Positions 32,828 to 41,837 of a stretch of DNA of 64,000 bases are shown here, piece by piece. The DNA lies in the NCBI RefSeq assembly GCF_900110875.1, contig NZ_FOFM01000004.1:62001-126000 (forward strand), read 5' to 3'. Under the pieces are notes generated by a model. The model was not told the origin of the DNA. It did no database searches and was given only the letters and a program-made list of their open reading frames with translations. This stretch comes from Pseudovibrio axinellae (GTDB lineage: Bacteria; Pseudomonadota; Alphaproteobacteria; Rhizobiales; Stappiaceae). The position numbers and the translations under genes were made by a program. Position 1 is the first letter of the stretch; each line of letters begins with the position of its first letter.

Positions 32828-33793
32828 ATGAAGAGATATCGCATTCAGCCTGCGCATTTCGACACGCGTGCACTTACTTTGGAAGAACCAAAAGACACTT
32901 GGACAGAAGAGGTAATTAAGCTGCACATGCAGAACAAAGAAAGGTTAATCAAACAACTGCAAATTGAGTTGGGTGAACACAACTTTGAGCAAAAACTTGA
33001 GAATTTCAAAGAACTTGGGCAGCTACCTTTCTCGATAATTTCACACCACAATGATTTGTTCCTACAGGCAAGGTATGCCTTCATTCACTGCCATTATTAT
33101 CCAGCCCTCACCGCTGCATGTGCGCTCGGAGAAAGAATTCTCAATCATCTGCTTCTGGATCTAAGAGATCATTACCCAGTATCGACATTTGACAAAAAGT
33201 CTCATAAACGCAAGTCAATTGACGATTGGAAAAAAGCTATAAGTACATTTGAGGAATGGGGAATCTGGAAGTCAGACGAGGTGACTGAAGCGTTTAGCAA
33301 CTTATCGGCTTTGCGGCACAGATCAATCCATTTTAATCTCGATACCGCAAAAAACCTCAGAAGTGATGCGCTATCCTCATTGGCGTATCTATCGACAATC
33401 ATAAGAGAACAATTTGGGTTCCGATTTGACAAAACAATCCCCGGAACCAAGGGTGCCTTTTTTCTGAGAAAGGAAGAGGAAACAGATCCCTTTATGAGAG
33501 AATACTACTTATCTCAATCATTCTATGTATCTCCTTATCACGCATTTGAAATGATCGAGCCAATTTGGTGCGCATTCGATTACAAGCAATCGGATGACGA
33601 GATAGACGATGAAGAATTTGCCTGTTTGTTTAATGACCGAACATCAGATCAAATGACTCCAACTTCTGTACCATGGGACGACGGTATTGTTGCCTATGCA
33701 GCAATAGGTAACAGAATTCACGAGCTTGAATACGATGCCTCATTGGCAGAAGCTTCAAAATCATCGGAATCGAAAACCAGTATTGAAAGCTAA
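32828..33793 (+). CDS. HEPN-like protein, candidate defence or accessory gene
   Basis: 321 residues. Residues ~78-190 are helical with FIHCHYYPALTAACALGERI and SALRHRSIHFN; the latter contains R163-x4-H168, the catalytic motif of HEPN RNases. Sister HEPN proteins are common in phage defence and toxin systems. The N-terminal ~75 residues are charged; the C-terminus is acidic. Base composition looks more A/T-rich than the neighbouring phage genes, suggesting separate acquisition. It sits at the right margin of the prophage, where cargo genes gather. Family call is by eye, so moderate. Confidence 0.55.
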   Translation: MKRYRIQPAHFDTRALTLEEPKDTWTEEVIKLHMQNKERLIKQLQIELGEHNFEQKLENFKELGQLPFSIISHHNDLFLQARYAFIHCHYYPALTAACALGERILNHLLLDLRDHYPVSTFDKKSHKRKSIDDWKKAISTFEEWGIWKSDEVTEAFSNLSALRHRSIHFNLDTAKNLRSDALSSLAYLSTIIREQFGFRFDKTIPGTKGAFFLRKEEETDPFMREYYLSQSFYVSPYHAFEMIEPIWCAFDYKQSDDEIDDEEFACLFNDRTSDQMTPTSVPWDDGIVAYAAIGNRIHELEYDASLAEASKSSESKTSIES

Positions 33794-34415
33794 TTGATGA
33801 CTGAACGATGCGTTTTGGCTCTTCCGCATCCTGATCTTTTTCCAATCGGCGTAGATCATCCGCTTTGACTGGTGGGGGCAGAGATATCTCATCTGCGGGA
33901 GATTACAGCTTTCCGCCCTACCGTTCCGCCGCGACCTCGATGTGTTTTAAGGTTCTTTGGATGTCTGCTTTTGGCAGCCACACTACAGATCTCACACCTG
34001 CAGGGAATGGCTCTTTGCTGACCAGTTTACCAGAAAAACCATAAATGGCGACGCGACCGTTGCGTTGCAGCAAATGTCTGAAAAGTCCGCATAGGCGTTT
34101 GTTCTGGTCTCAACAAACCGATGATTTTTGAATCAACAGTATGTTCTAGGAGATCGACTTGAGGTTGTAACCGCGTGCTAGTCGAGCTGTCAGCTATCTG
34201 CGCGAACGGCAGCAAAGGTCACAAAGCTACGTGCTACGTTAGTAAACTGCTTTAAACGGACCTGCGTTCAGCAGTAACGCTCTATTTTCTTGGCACAGGT
34301 GCCCAATGCTACGTTGACGCCTACTTTTTGAACTCCTCCTCCTGCCAATGAAAATGAAGGAGTATTGATAGAAAGTTGAACCCCAGTTGTTGATACTAGT
34401 TGCGTCCAATCCATT
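33794..34415. other. Gene-free stretch in prophage margin
   Basis: About 620 bp. No reading frame has convincing coding character; short leftward frames look like decayed material. One copy of a CGAACGGCAGCAAAGGTCAC-type repeat lies at 34203-34222. Nothing else recognised. Confidence 0.4.
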
Positions 34416-34694
34416 TTAATTAGTCCAAATTTTATTTTTTATGATTAGTGATAAGAATACGCCAGCTATCACAGACAAAAAAATCCATGGCTTAGCTAAA
34501 TTGGCGTAGTAAAGAAAGGCATTTGTTTCGACCCAGGCGGAAGGGTTTTTTCTAAGGGATATAAGATATTTACCATACTCATATTTCTCTGCCACAACGA
34601 CACCGCCAAGAGCAAAATATAGTAAGATAGAAACGATAAAAAAGCCCCAGACAAAAATGGCTTCAATTGTTCCTATAGGCTTGATTTTGCGCAT
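34416..34694 (-). CDS. Small two-pass membrane protein
   Basis: 92 residues. Two clear transmembrane segments (IEAIFVWGFFIVSILLYFAL, ~9-30; WIFLSVIAGVFLSLIIK, ~70-87) around a soluble loop with KYEYGKYLISLRKNPSAW. Basic N-terminus MRKIK. A/T-rich and isolated. No recognised family; may be a cargo protein of the prophage margin or of an older element. Confidence 0.6.
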   Translation of the reverse strand: MRKIKPIGTIEAIFVWGFFIVSILLYFALGGVVVAEKYEYGKYLISLRKNPSAWVETNAFLYYANLAKPWIFLSVIAGVFLSLIIKNKIWTN

Positions 34695-34981
34695 ATTTCA
34701 GTTCTCATTGGTATGTCCTTCAACTGAGCTGAGGGTTGGTCGGATTGCCAAGTGAGGCATATGCCCATATTTGACAAAATAAGAAAGAATACAGACAGTA
34801 GAAATGACAGTATGTTTTGCATATCGCCGAACCGCCATATTTCAGAATTTACAAGTCAAATCAGCTTTTAGTGATATTTGGTATTTACAAAACAAATCAA
34901 AACTTGCGGGGCTCTTCGATTATAACTTACGGTGGAAATCCGAGGGTACCTCAATCAAAATACTGCCCTCTAAGGTGATAT

Positions 34982-35170
34982 ATTAGTCATCAGGCGTTTA
35001 TATGGGCTTCCGGTGACATTGCAGTTGATCCGCAAAAGAAACGTGTTTGGCGAAATAAGCCTCAAGAGGCCATAGAAGAGTATATTAGAACCTATGGGGA
35101 AGACCTGACTGAGCAACGCGATTTGCAACTAGCATTCATTCGAAAATTCTCCTACCTAGCTGATACCTGA
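34982..35170 (+). pseudogene. Orphan C-terminal coding fragment
   Basis: Open for 62 codons to TGA at 35168-35170 with no start codon. The middle reads IWASGDIAVDPQKKRVWRNK and EEYIRTYGEDL, coherent and acidic, so likely the tail of a lost gene. No family recognised. A stop codon immediately upstream (34976-34978) shows the 5' part is gone. Confidence 0.35.
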
Positions 35171-35707
35171 ACAGCATCGACTCATGATAAAACCACTCGA
35201 AAGTCCACTGTGTGGCCGATACATCTTGAAACAGCCAAATATATTCCGGTTCTCGCAACGCAGCGAACGACAGCTTTTGATCACAGCAAATTTGCTGCAC
35301 TTGCGAAAACCAGCGCACCAATGAAGGTCGGCTATGGGGGCTGGAGCAGCAAATAAAGCAAACTCTTGAAAGCATCCTTGGCATCTTTCAAGAATATTAG
35401 TTCAACCCTTGATGGAATAGCCCGAACGGCAGCAATTGGCCCTGATTACAAGCTGATTAAGGTCAACCCTAGGTTTGCATCTGCCTCTGGCTGAGGCTGC
35501 TCCGTAACCAGCGAACGGCGGCAATGGTCACGTTGGGTAATTCCAGATCGCTCACATGGGCTACTGTAGAAACGTCCAGAAATACCGGTCTCAACCTTAG
35601 TTTGAAGTGCTCCAGTGACCGTTCCTGGCCCGAATTTCTGTTCATTCCTGGCATGTTACAGCGTGGCTACTGCTGACATAATCAAACGTCCGTAAGGAAC
35701 GCACAAC
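35171..35707. other. Gene-free stretch with short dispersed repeats
   Basis: About 540 bp with no convincing gene. CGAACGGCAGCAATTGGC at 35423 and CGAACGGCGGCAATGGTCAC at 35512 repeat the element at 34203. Otherwise decayed sequence. Confidence 0.4.
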
Positions 35708-35947
35708 ATGATTTCCTATGTCACCGTCGGTGCTGATGACATCGTTCGCGCGAAACGGTTTTACTCTGCGTTCCTGCCAGCCCTTAATTACGGGCTGGAA
35801 GAGAGTCCTGAAGGCCTAAGCTACGCGCTGCCCGAACAACCGCAGTCTGCCACTTTTGCAGCTTCGAGGGAACTGGGCCAACGAGCTGAAGGCCGCTCAA
35901 GAAAAAGGTCCCCGGAACACTGCATTCCGAAGACCTACCAGCGTTAA
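35708..35947 (+). pseudogene. Truncated VOC/glyoxalase-family gene
   Basis: Starts well (TAAGGAACGC before ATG) with MISYVTVGADDIVRAKRFYS and FLPALNYG, the standard opening of small VOC (glyoxalase/bleomycin resistance) proteins, then loses similarity after ~45 residues and ends at 79, whereas the family is ~120-130. The expected C-terminal metal-ligand strands are absent. A truncated or frameshifted relic. Confidence 0.65.
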
Positions 35948-35965
35948 CCTGAAGGTACCTACCGC

Positions 35966-36604
35966 TTAAAACGAGTAGCGCAAGCCTAGGTTAAATGTAT
36001 TTTGTGTGGCGCTAATATCGATAGGATCAATCAACTCAGCATCATGAAAATAATTGAAGTTGTAGTCCGCAACGATCTCCATGTTTTTACTAACTTCGAA
36101 AGCAACGCCAGCAGCAAGTTTCAGTGCAGCATGAGTAGTTGTTTCGGACTCAGAGCCGACAAGCAAAGGATCAACACTGCTAAAATCGCCGCTTAAATCG
36201 AAATCTATGACACCAACACCCGCACCAGCGCCCACAAATGGGGTGAACCTGGTTTCATTATGGAAGTCATAATATGCAACTGCCATCACGGACCAAACGT
36301 CGATGTCAAATTTAGCAGAATTGATGCCATCGTCATAAGATTCTGAGTAGGCAGGAGAGTACGCCCCTTCAAGGCCAATACGCACATTCTCGTTTAAAGA
36401 TTTACCGAAGCCGATACGGCCGATAAAACTTGTTTCATCATCGGAAATACTATCATCGAAAGCTTTGGCTTCAAGCTCACCCAAGCTGACACCCGCAGAT
36501 GCTTCTGCATACCAACCTTCTGTTGGAGCCAGAATGCCGGCTGCTGAAACAGAAGTTACAGAAACCATAGAAATTGCTGCAGCAGCAACTAGTATCTTGT
36601 TCAT
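35966..36604 (-). CDS. OmpA/Omp25-like eight-strand outer membrane protein
   Basis: 212 residues. Signal peptide (MNKILVAAAAISMVSVTSVS, then AA), then alternating strands GWYAEASAGVSLGEL, FIGRIGFGKSLNENVRIGLE, WSVMAVAYYDFHNETRFTPF, VGAGAGVGVIDFDL and the terminal FNLGLRYSF ending in Phe, the BAM recognition signal. No peptidoglycan-binding C-terminal domain. Probably a host-surface barrel or prophage cargo; it lies inside the inferred att boundary. Confidence 0.85.
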   Translation of the reverse strand: MNKILVAAAAISMVSVTSVSAAGILAPTEGWYAEASAGVSLGELEAKAFDDSISDDETSFIGRIGFGKSLNENVRIGLEGAYSPAYSESYDDGINSAKFDIDVWSVMAVAYYDFHNETRFTPFVGAGAGVGVIDFDLSGDFSSVDPLLVGSESETTTHAALKLAAGVAFEVSKNMEIVADYNFNYFHDAELIDPIDISATQNTFNLGLRYSF

Positions 36605-37254
36605 TTTTACCTACTCATATTAAAAATTAAATCGAAAGATAATCGATCTAATTACGGAGGTTATAAAGATAAATACAAATAATTGTATTACGCATTTGTG
36701 ATTGTAAAAACTCATAATGCAACGTTGCTTAATTGCAACACACCTGCCCATCGGGCGCGGTTCCAGCTCAGTGCTTTGAACAAGGCCCAATAGACAAGAA
36801 AGGGCAGGGGGGCGTTGCTCTGGCTCTGCTTATGGCCTTGAGCGACCCTCATAAGGGTATCAGCCAGATAGGGGTCTGATGGGCTTTGTCAGGTTATTTT
36901 GATCTAAATTTAAGAAGGTGCTAAAAGGTTCTTTTTGCGCACAATTCTGCCGTGTAGTCGCTCCACAAGCGGAACGCATCAGCGCGCGCATGGTGATATG
37001 AGGCGGCAGAAAGACGGTGGCTGGTATGGCGCAATTTTAGCTGGTCTTGTGGTTCCGACGAACCTACCATCTGTACACAAAGCTGTAGATTAGGCGAGGC
37101 TATGTTGGCATGTTATGCAGAGCGCATGACTACATAACAAACTACATAACATTTGTGATTTTCAAACCTTTTGTTGAGGTTGGTAATGACGATCTAGTAG
37201 ATTGATAAATATCACTAAATTGAATTTTTTGAGGTTCTTTCTAAAGCTCCGCTA
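36605..37254. other. Gene-free end of prophage
   Basis: 650 bp without a gene. Holds a 25-nt element at 36933-36957 (TTTTGCGCACAATTCTGCCG and onward) repeated with 4 mismatches at 37492-37516. The region 37130-37165 has repeated ACTACATAACA. No integrase is present. Confidence 0.4.
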
Positions 37255-37274
37255 GAATCCCTCCGTGTCCGCCA
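37255..37274 (+). other. Candidate attR: 20-nt copy of tRNA (Ser-like) 3' end
   Basis: GAATCCCTCCGTGTCCGCCA reads as the T-loop end, 3' T-stem strand, acceptor strand CGTGTCC, discriminator G and CCA of a tRNA, most like tRNA-Ser. The upstream sequence does not form the rest of a tRNA, as expected for the prophage-distal copy of an att core. The boundary between phage-type and host-type genes falls here. The full tRNA should lie at the other prophage end outside the window. Confidence 0.55.
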
Positions 37275-37463
37275 TCTTCCCTTTACAATTTTTGAGACAG
37301 GCCCCAGCTCGGGTTGGCCCTATGGGTCTGTTGGATGATGTCTTTGCCTCGGTGTTTTTCCTTGTAGGCGTGTGGGTGTGTTTTGCGCTGTCGTTTTGAT
37401 TTGAGATTCTTCAAAAATGTGATGAACTTCCGGATGTGAGCCTTCGGAGAGTTCTTTTCCCAC

Positions 37464-37481
37464 CTGTCATATAAACGTAAT
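37464..37481 (+). promoter_or_regulatory. Candidate Pho box 1 upstream of phnC
   Basis: CTGTCAT-ATAA-ACGTAAT: first half-site is a perfect CTGTCAT, the second matches 4 of 7 with the usual 4-nt spacer. PhoB control of phosphonate transport is well known in rhizobia. Found by eye. Confidence 0.45.
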
Positions 37482-37555
37482 GAAAAGCTTGTTTTGCGAG
37501 CAATGCTGTCGTGTAGGTTGATGTCAGTTTTTTGACGTGCTGATGGATTGGCCGA

Positions 37556-37573
37556 GTGTCATTTCATTGTAAC
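37556..37573 (+). promoter_or_regulatory. Candidate Pho box 2 upstream of phnC
   Basis: GTGTCAT-TTCA-TTGTAAC: half-sites match CTGTCAT at 6 and 4 of 7 positions, 4-nt spacer, about 50 bp before the phnC start. Confidence 0.4.
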
Positions 37574-37622
37574 AATCTCATGTGCCTAGTGCCTCAAATT
37601 TCACAGGTACGGGGTTGATCTC

Positions 37623-38468
37623 TTGATCCAGTTTGAGAGCGTTAGAAAAGAATTTGGGGCGCATGTTGCCGTCACCGGAGCGAGCTTTACTATCGAAAAG
37701 CCTCAGATGATCGGTATTATCGGGCGCTCAGGTGCTGGTAAGTCGACGCTGCTGCGCATGATCAATAGGCTTACCCCAGCAACTAGCGGGCGTATTTTAG
37801 TTGATGGTGTGGATGTTCTTGCCATGCAAGGCCAGCAGAAACGTCATTGGCAACGAGATTGCGCGATGATTTTCCAGCAGTTCAATCTTGTGCCGCGCCT
37901 TGATGTGCTGACAAACGTTATGCTGGGTCGTCTTCATGAGCATGGGTTTGTCTCTAGCATGCTTAAGCTGTTCACACGTGAAGAGCGTGTGCAGGCCTTG
38001 TTAAAGCTTGAAAGGCTGGGGCTTGCTGAAACGGCGCTAAAGCGGGCCGAAAACCTTTCTGGAGGTCAACAGCAACGTGTTGCTATTGCACGTGCGTTGA
38101 TGCAGGGGCCAAAAGTCCTTCTTGCAGATGAGCCGATCGCTTCTCTTGATCCGATGAATGCACAGGTGGTGATGAATGCCTTGAAGTCAATCAACACGCA
38201 GGACGGCCTGACCGTTATTTGTAACCTCCATACACTTGATACTGCGCGCAGCTATTGTGACCGTGTGATTGGGATGCGTGATGGTGACATCATATTCGAT
38301 GGGCAGCCGGAAGAACTCTCCGCCTCTGTTGCACGCGAGATCTATGGTGCAGATGAGAGTTTTGAGGAGGGAATGACTTCAACTTCTCTTGGCGGCGAAG
38401 GTGCAAAGATCGCTGTCATGGAGCTGGCGAAGGGTGCTTCGTCACCCGTTATCTCTGCTGCTGAATAG
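37623..38468 (+). CDS. phnC: Phosphonate ABC transporter ATP-binding protein
   Basis: 281 residues from a TTG. Cytoplasmic ATPase that powers phosphonate/phosphate-ester import. Walker [10 protein letters not shown] (34-42), Q-loop [20 protein letters not shown] with the PhnC-type [10 protein letters not shown] run, signature [15 protein letters not shown], Walker [15 protein letters not shown] and switch His in LHTLDTA. About 20 residues longer at the C-terminus than usual. First gene of phnCDEE, 37 bp before phnD. Confidence 0.95.
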   Translation: MIQFESVRKEFGAHVAVTGASFTIEKPQMIGIIGRSGAGKSTLLRMINRLTPATSGRILVDGVDVLAMQGQQKRHWQRDCAMIFQQFNLVPRLDVLTNVMLGRLHEHGFVSSMLKLFTREERVQALLKLERLGLAETALKRAENLSGGQQQRVAIARALMQGPKVLLADEPIASLDPMNAQVVMNALKSINTQDGLTVICNLHTLDTARSYCDRVIGMRDGDIIFDGQPEELSASVAREIYGADESFEEGMTSTSLGGEGAKIAVMELAKGASSPVISAAE

Positions 38469-38504
38469 CAGCTTTTTTATTTTCATAAATATTTGGAGTG
38501 CCCG

Positions 38505-39431
38505 ATGAAAATCGTCATGAAAGTCGCTGCAGCTGTTGCTGTTAGCACAACCGTTCTTGCTGCGCCTGCGGCAAAAGCAGAAGAAAAGATCACCGAATTC
38601 CGTATTGGTATTCTTGGTGGTGAAAATGAAGCGGATCGCCTTCGTTCCAACGAGTGTCTTATTGAGCGCTTTGAGAAGCTTCTTGGGGTTCCGGTCAAGT
38701 TGTTTCCAGCTGCCGACTATGCTGGCACGATTGAAGGACTTAAAGGTGGCAACCTGGACTACGCAGAGCTTGGCGCTTCCGGCTATGCTGCGGTTTACCT
38801 TTCAGCGCCAGATGCTGTTGAGCCCGTGCTGACTACCAAGCAGACCGACGGTGCAACTGGTTATCACTCTGTGATGGTCGCACGTTTCGATTCTGGCATC
38901 GAAACTCTGGGAGACATGCAGGGTAAACGCTTGGGGTTTGCTGACCCTAACTCCACCTCGGGCTATCTGATCCCTTCTGTTGCTTTTGATGAAATGGGCC
39001 TGAAGCTGGATGAGTACTTTGCTTCCACGCAGTTTTCTGGTGGTCATGAACAAAATGTTCTGGCTGTCTTAAATGGCGATGTTGATGGCGGTGTGACCTG
39101 GGCCTCTGGTGTCGGGGAATGGGAAGAGGGGTATACCTCTGGCAACCTTCGTAAGATGGTCGATAAAGGCATGGTTGACATGTCTGAGCTGGTTCAGGTC
39201 TGGCAGTCGCCACTGATCCCTAATGGTCCGATTGTATTAGCAAAAACTCTGCCGGCTGATGTGAAGGGGAAGGTTGTTGCCTCTTTGAAGGCCATGGTTA
39301 AAGACAACACCGAGTGCTTCTATTCTGCGCAAGGTGGAACCTACGCGGACTATGTGGACGTAAACCACGATTTTTATAAGACCATTGTTGAGGCCCGTCG
39401 CCGCAAGATTGAAGCGAAAAAAAATAACTAG
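38505..39431 (+). CDS. phnD: Phosphonate ABC transporter periplasmic binding protein
   Basis: 308 residues; ATG at 38505 follows TTGGAG. Signal peptide VAAAVAVSTTVLAAPAAKAE, then the PhnD core: FRIGILGGENEADRLRSNEC, VKLFPAADYAGTIEGLKGG, LDYAELGASGYAAVYL and FADPNSTSGYLIPSVAF, the ligand-binding Ser/Thr loop. Captures phosphonates or phosphate esters and delivers them to the permeases. Position after phnC is standard. Confidence 0.95.
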   Translation: MKIVMKVAAAVAVSTTVLAAPAAKAEEKITEFRIGILGGENEADRLRSNECLIERFEKLLGVPVKLFPAADYAGTIEGLKGGNLDYAELGASGYAAVYLSAPDAVEPVLTTKQTDGATGYHSVMVARFDSGIETLGDMQGKRLGFADPNSTSGYLIPSVAFDEMGLKLDEYFASTQFSGGHEQNVLAVLNGDVDGGVTWASGVGEWEEGYTSGNLRKMVDKGMVDMSELVQVWQSPLIPNGPIVLAKTLPADVKGKVVASLKAMVKDNTECFYSAQGGTYADYVDVNHDFYKTIVEARRRKIEAKKNN

Positions 39432-39528
39432 TTTAGCTGAGGTTTGGTGAGGGCGCGGATTATCTGCGCCCTTTGTGGTGCAAGATGCTGCCCGGCCTAT
39501 TGCTTTTTCGTTTTTGGAGTGTGTTGAA

Positions 39529-40404
39529 TTGGCCTCTTATCCAGCGCTTGCTGATGCATCGCGACTGGCTGAGATCTCTCAGTCTTATGAGCGCGTTGCT
39601 CGCAATCGAACGCTTTATACTCTTCTTCTTATAGCTCTATGTGCTTTAAGTATCTCAGGTGGTTTGTACATTGCGGATCAGGCGAACTCAGGTGGGTTCT
39701 GGACCGGCCTGGGTAAATTCTTTGATTACCCGGCAGAACTTTTCTTAGGGGCCTATGAAAAGGGGGGCATGGGGCTCTTCAGGCTTACTCTGCAATACCT
39801 TCCTTATCTTTTCGAGACATTGAATATTGCGCTCGTTTCAACTTTGCTGGCTTTCTTTTTGGGGGGCGCACTTAGTTTTGTCGCTAGTCGGACCCTGGTG
39901 AGTAATCGCTTGGTTGTTGCGTTGATGCGCCGGGTTATGGATGTGTTCAGGGCTTTTCCTGAAATCGTAATAGCCCTTCTTCTTGTGTTGATTTTTGGTC
40001 CTAGCCCTGTCGCGGCCGTGATTGCAGTGACAACGCATACAATCGGAGCGCTGGCCAAGCAATTTTCAGAGGTGAATGAGAACTGCGATCTGAAGGCCGT
40101 TGAGGGCATTCGCAGTATGGGGGGGAATTGGTTTGAACAAATTCGGTTTGGCATCCTTCCGCAGGTTCTTCCTAACTTTCTATCTTATGCGCTGCTTAGG
40201 TTGGAGGTGAATGTGAGGGCTTCAGCTATTTTGGGGTTTGTTGGGGCTGGTGGCCTGGGGGCGGAGCTTAAGATGGTGGTTGATTGGAATTATGGTGCCG
40301 ACATTCTGGTCATTATCTTCATGCTTGTCGTTTCGATCGCCTTAATCGACTACCTGAGTGGTGTGTTGCGTCACAAACTCATTGGGCAAAGTGGACAGGT
40401 TTAA
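39529..40404 (+). CDS. phnE: Phosphonate ABC transporter permease 1
   Basis: 291 residues from a TTG at 39529 preceded by TTGGAGTG; a GTG at 39475 would add 18 residues. One N-terminal transmembrane helix (~residues 26-45), then the permease core with about five more. Family motifs: LFETLNIALVSTLLAFFLGG, MDVFRAFPEIVIALLLVL and the EAA-like loop AVEGIRSMGGNWFEQIRFG followed by LPQVLPNFLSYALLRLE. The stop overlaps the next ATG (TAATG). Confidence 0.93.
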   Translation: MASYPALADASRLAEISQSYERVARNRTLYTLLLIALCALSISGGLYIADQANSGGFWTGLGKFFDYPAELFLGAYEKGGMGLFRLTLQYLPYLFETLNIALVSTLLAFFLGGALSFVASRTLVSNRLVVALMRRVMDVFRAFPEIVIALLLVLIFGPSPVAAVIAVTTHTIGALAKQFSEVNENCDLKAVEGIRSMGGNWFEQIRFGILPQVLPNFLSYALLRLEVNVRASAILGFVGAGGLGAELKMVVDWNYGADILVIIFMLVVSIALIDYLSGVLRHKLIGQSGQV

Positions 40405-41780
40405 TGGGGCGTACCATGACAGATAGTCACTATGAAGAAACATGGGTGCAAGGTGAGAGTGAACGGCTTGGTTTCCAGTATCCTGGCGTTATAGATCTGA
40501 GTTGGAAAAAGAGGTTGCTGGGACCTTTGCTTTGCTTGGTGACCGCTCTTTATCTGGGCGTCTGCTATTTCGCCTTTGATGTTTCCGGGGTAGTTGAAAG
40601 AGCGCGCGGGGATATGGCGCAACTGTTTGCGTTGGATGCCTATGCGCACAAGATTCATGCAACCTATCAGTTTAAAAAGCCTGACCAGGGGTTTGTCGTT
40701 AGCTTGGAGGGAAGTAAACGAGCGATCTATAAGGAGCACCCCGCCTGGATTGAAGGGAACGGAGCTCACAGTTTAATCTCCTTGGGCAGCGATGGTATAC
40801 TTCAATTCAACGGCGATACGGTGACATACCGACACCCTGAATTTGAGCAGGCGTTTATCTTCAAAGTTGGCGAAGGCGCACCTGAGTTTATTGCAGGTGC
40901 ACCCCCAGCCTGGCTGAAGGTTTCAAAGACGCAAGTCAACGCCCGCCCATCGTTGTTCACGAGGATCTGGATCACGAAGAGTAAAGTTGAGGCGCAACGT
41001 TATTTCGCTGGCTGGGAGAATTTCTGGTTTGATTTTGACAGTGAGTTAAATGGCGTGAGTGCTCGTGAGCTGCTGAAGATCGCATTTTCTAGCGAAAGGC
41101 TTGATCCTGACATCTCCAATGTTCGTTTCATTCTTTCTGAGTTTTGGACGAACAGCGAGTGGCAGCATGGTGAGGTTTACTTTGCGCTTTTTCAGACATT
41201 GATTATGGCTGTGGTGGGTACTTTGATTGCTGGCATTCTGGCTCTGCCACTTGCATTTGCGGCTGCTGCTAATGTCAATCCACTTGCTGTGGCCAGAACA
41301 GGGTTGCGGCGCTTCTTTGACTTCCTTCGCGGCGTCGATATGCTCATCTGGTCGCTTATCTTTATCCGCGCCTTTGGCCTTGGTCCGCTCTCTGGTATTT
41401 TTGCGATATTCTTCACCGACACAGGTACGTTCGGAAAGCTGTTTTCTGAGGCAATTGAGAATGCTGATAAGAAACAAGCTGAAGGTGTGCAGGCAACAGG
41501 CGCCTCTGCGGTTCAAAAATATCGATTTGGTCTCTTCCCGCAGATCCTTCCGCTCTTTATCTCTCAAATGCTGTATTACCTTGAGAGCAATACACGTAGC
41601 GCAACGGTGATTGGAGCCCTGGGGGCAGGGGGGATTGGCTTAAAGCTGATTGAAACCATGCGCACGAGGCAGGACTGGGAGAATACACTCTACCTTATTG
41701 CCTTGATTATCATCGTCGTTATGGTGATGGATCAATTATCAAGCTGGCTAAGGCGGAAGCTGATTGAAGGGCAAGCGTAA
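40404..41780 (+). CDS. phnE: Phosphonate ABC transporter permease 2, with large periplasmic insert
   Basis: 458 residues (a start at 40416 is possible). The core permease (~residues 255-455) has LFQTLIMAVVGTLIAGILAL, GVDMLIWSLIFIRAFGLGPL and the EAA-type loop QAEGVQATGASAVQKYRFGL. Between the first transmembrane helix (~residues 36-55) and the core is a ~190-residue mostly hydrophilic segment absent from shorter PhnE; such long second permeases are known in rhizobial phn operons. Probably pairs with PhnE 1 as a heterodimer. Confidence 0.92.
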   Translation: MGRTMTDSHYEETWVQGESERLGFQYPGVIDLSWKKRLLGPLLCLVTALYLGVCYFAFDVSGVVERARGDMAQLFALDAYAHKIHATYQFKKPDQGFVVSLEGSKRAIYKEHPAWIEGNGAHSLISLGSDGILQFNGDTVTYRHPEFEQAFIFKVGEGAPEFIAGAPPAWLKVSKTQVNARPSLFTRIWITKSKVEAQRYFAGWENFWFDFDSELNGVSARELLKIAFSSERLDPDISNVRFILSEFWTNSEWQHGEVYFALFQTLIMAVVGTLIAGILALPLAFAAAANVNPLAVARTGLRRFFDFLRGVDMLIWSLIFIRAFGLGPLSGIFAIFFTDTGTFGKLFSEAIENADKKQAEGVQATGASAVQKYRFGLFPQILPLFISQMLYYLESNTRSATVIGALGAGGIGLKLIETMRTRQDWENTLYLIALIIIVVMVMDQLSSWLRRKLIEGQA

Positions 41781-41806
41781 GTCTATTCAAAGGAAATGCT
41801 TAAAAA

Positions 41807-41836
41807 GGGTGGGCGTTATATCGTCCGCCCTTTTTT
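41807..41836 (+). terminator. Intrinsic terminator of phn operon
   Basis: GGGTGGGCG-TTATAT-CGTCCGCCC followed by six T; 9-bp stem including two G-U pairs. Confidence 0.85.
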
Positions 41837-41837
41837 G

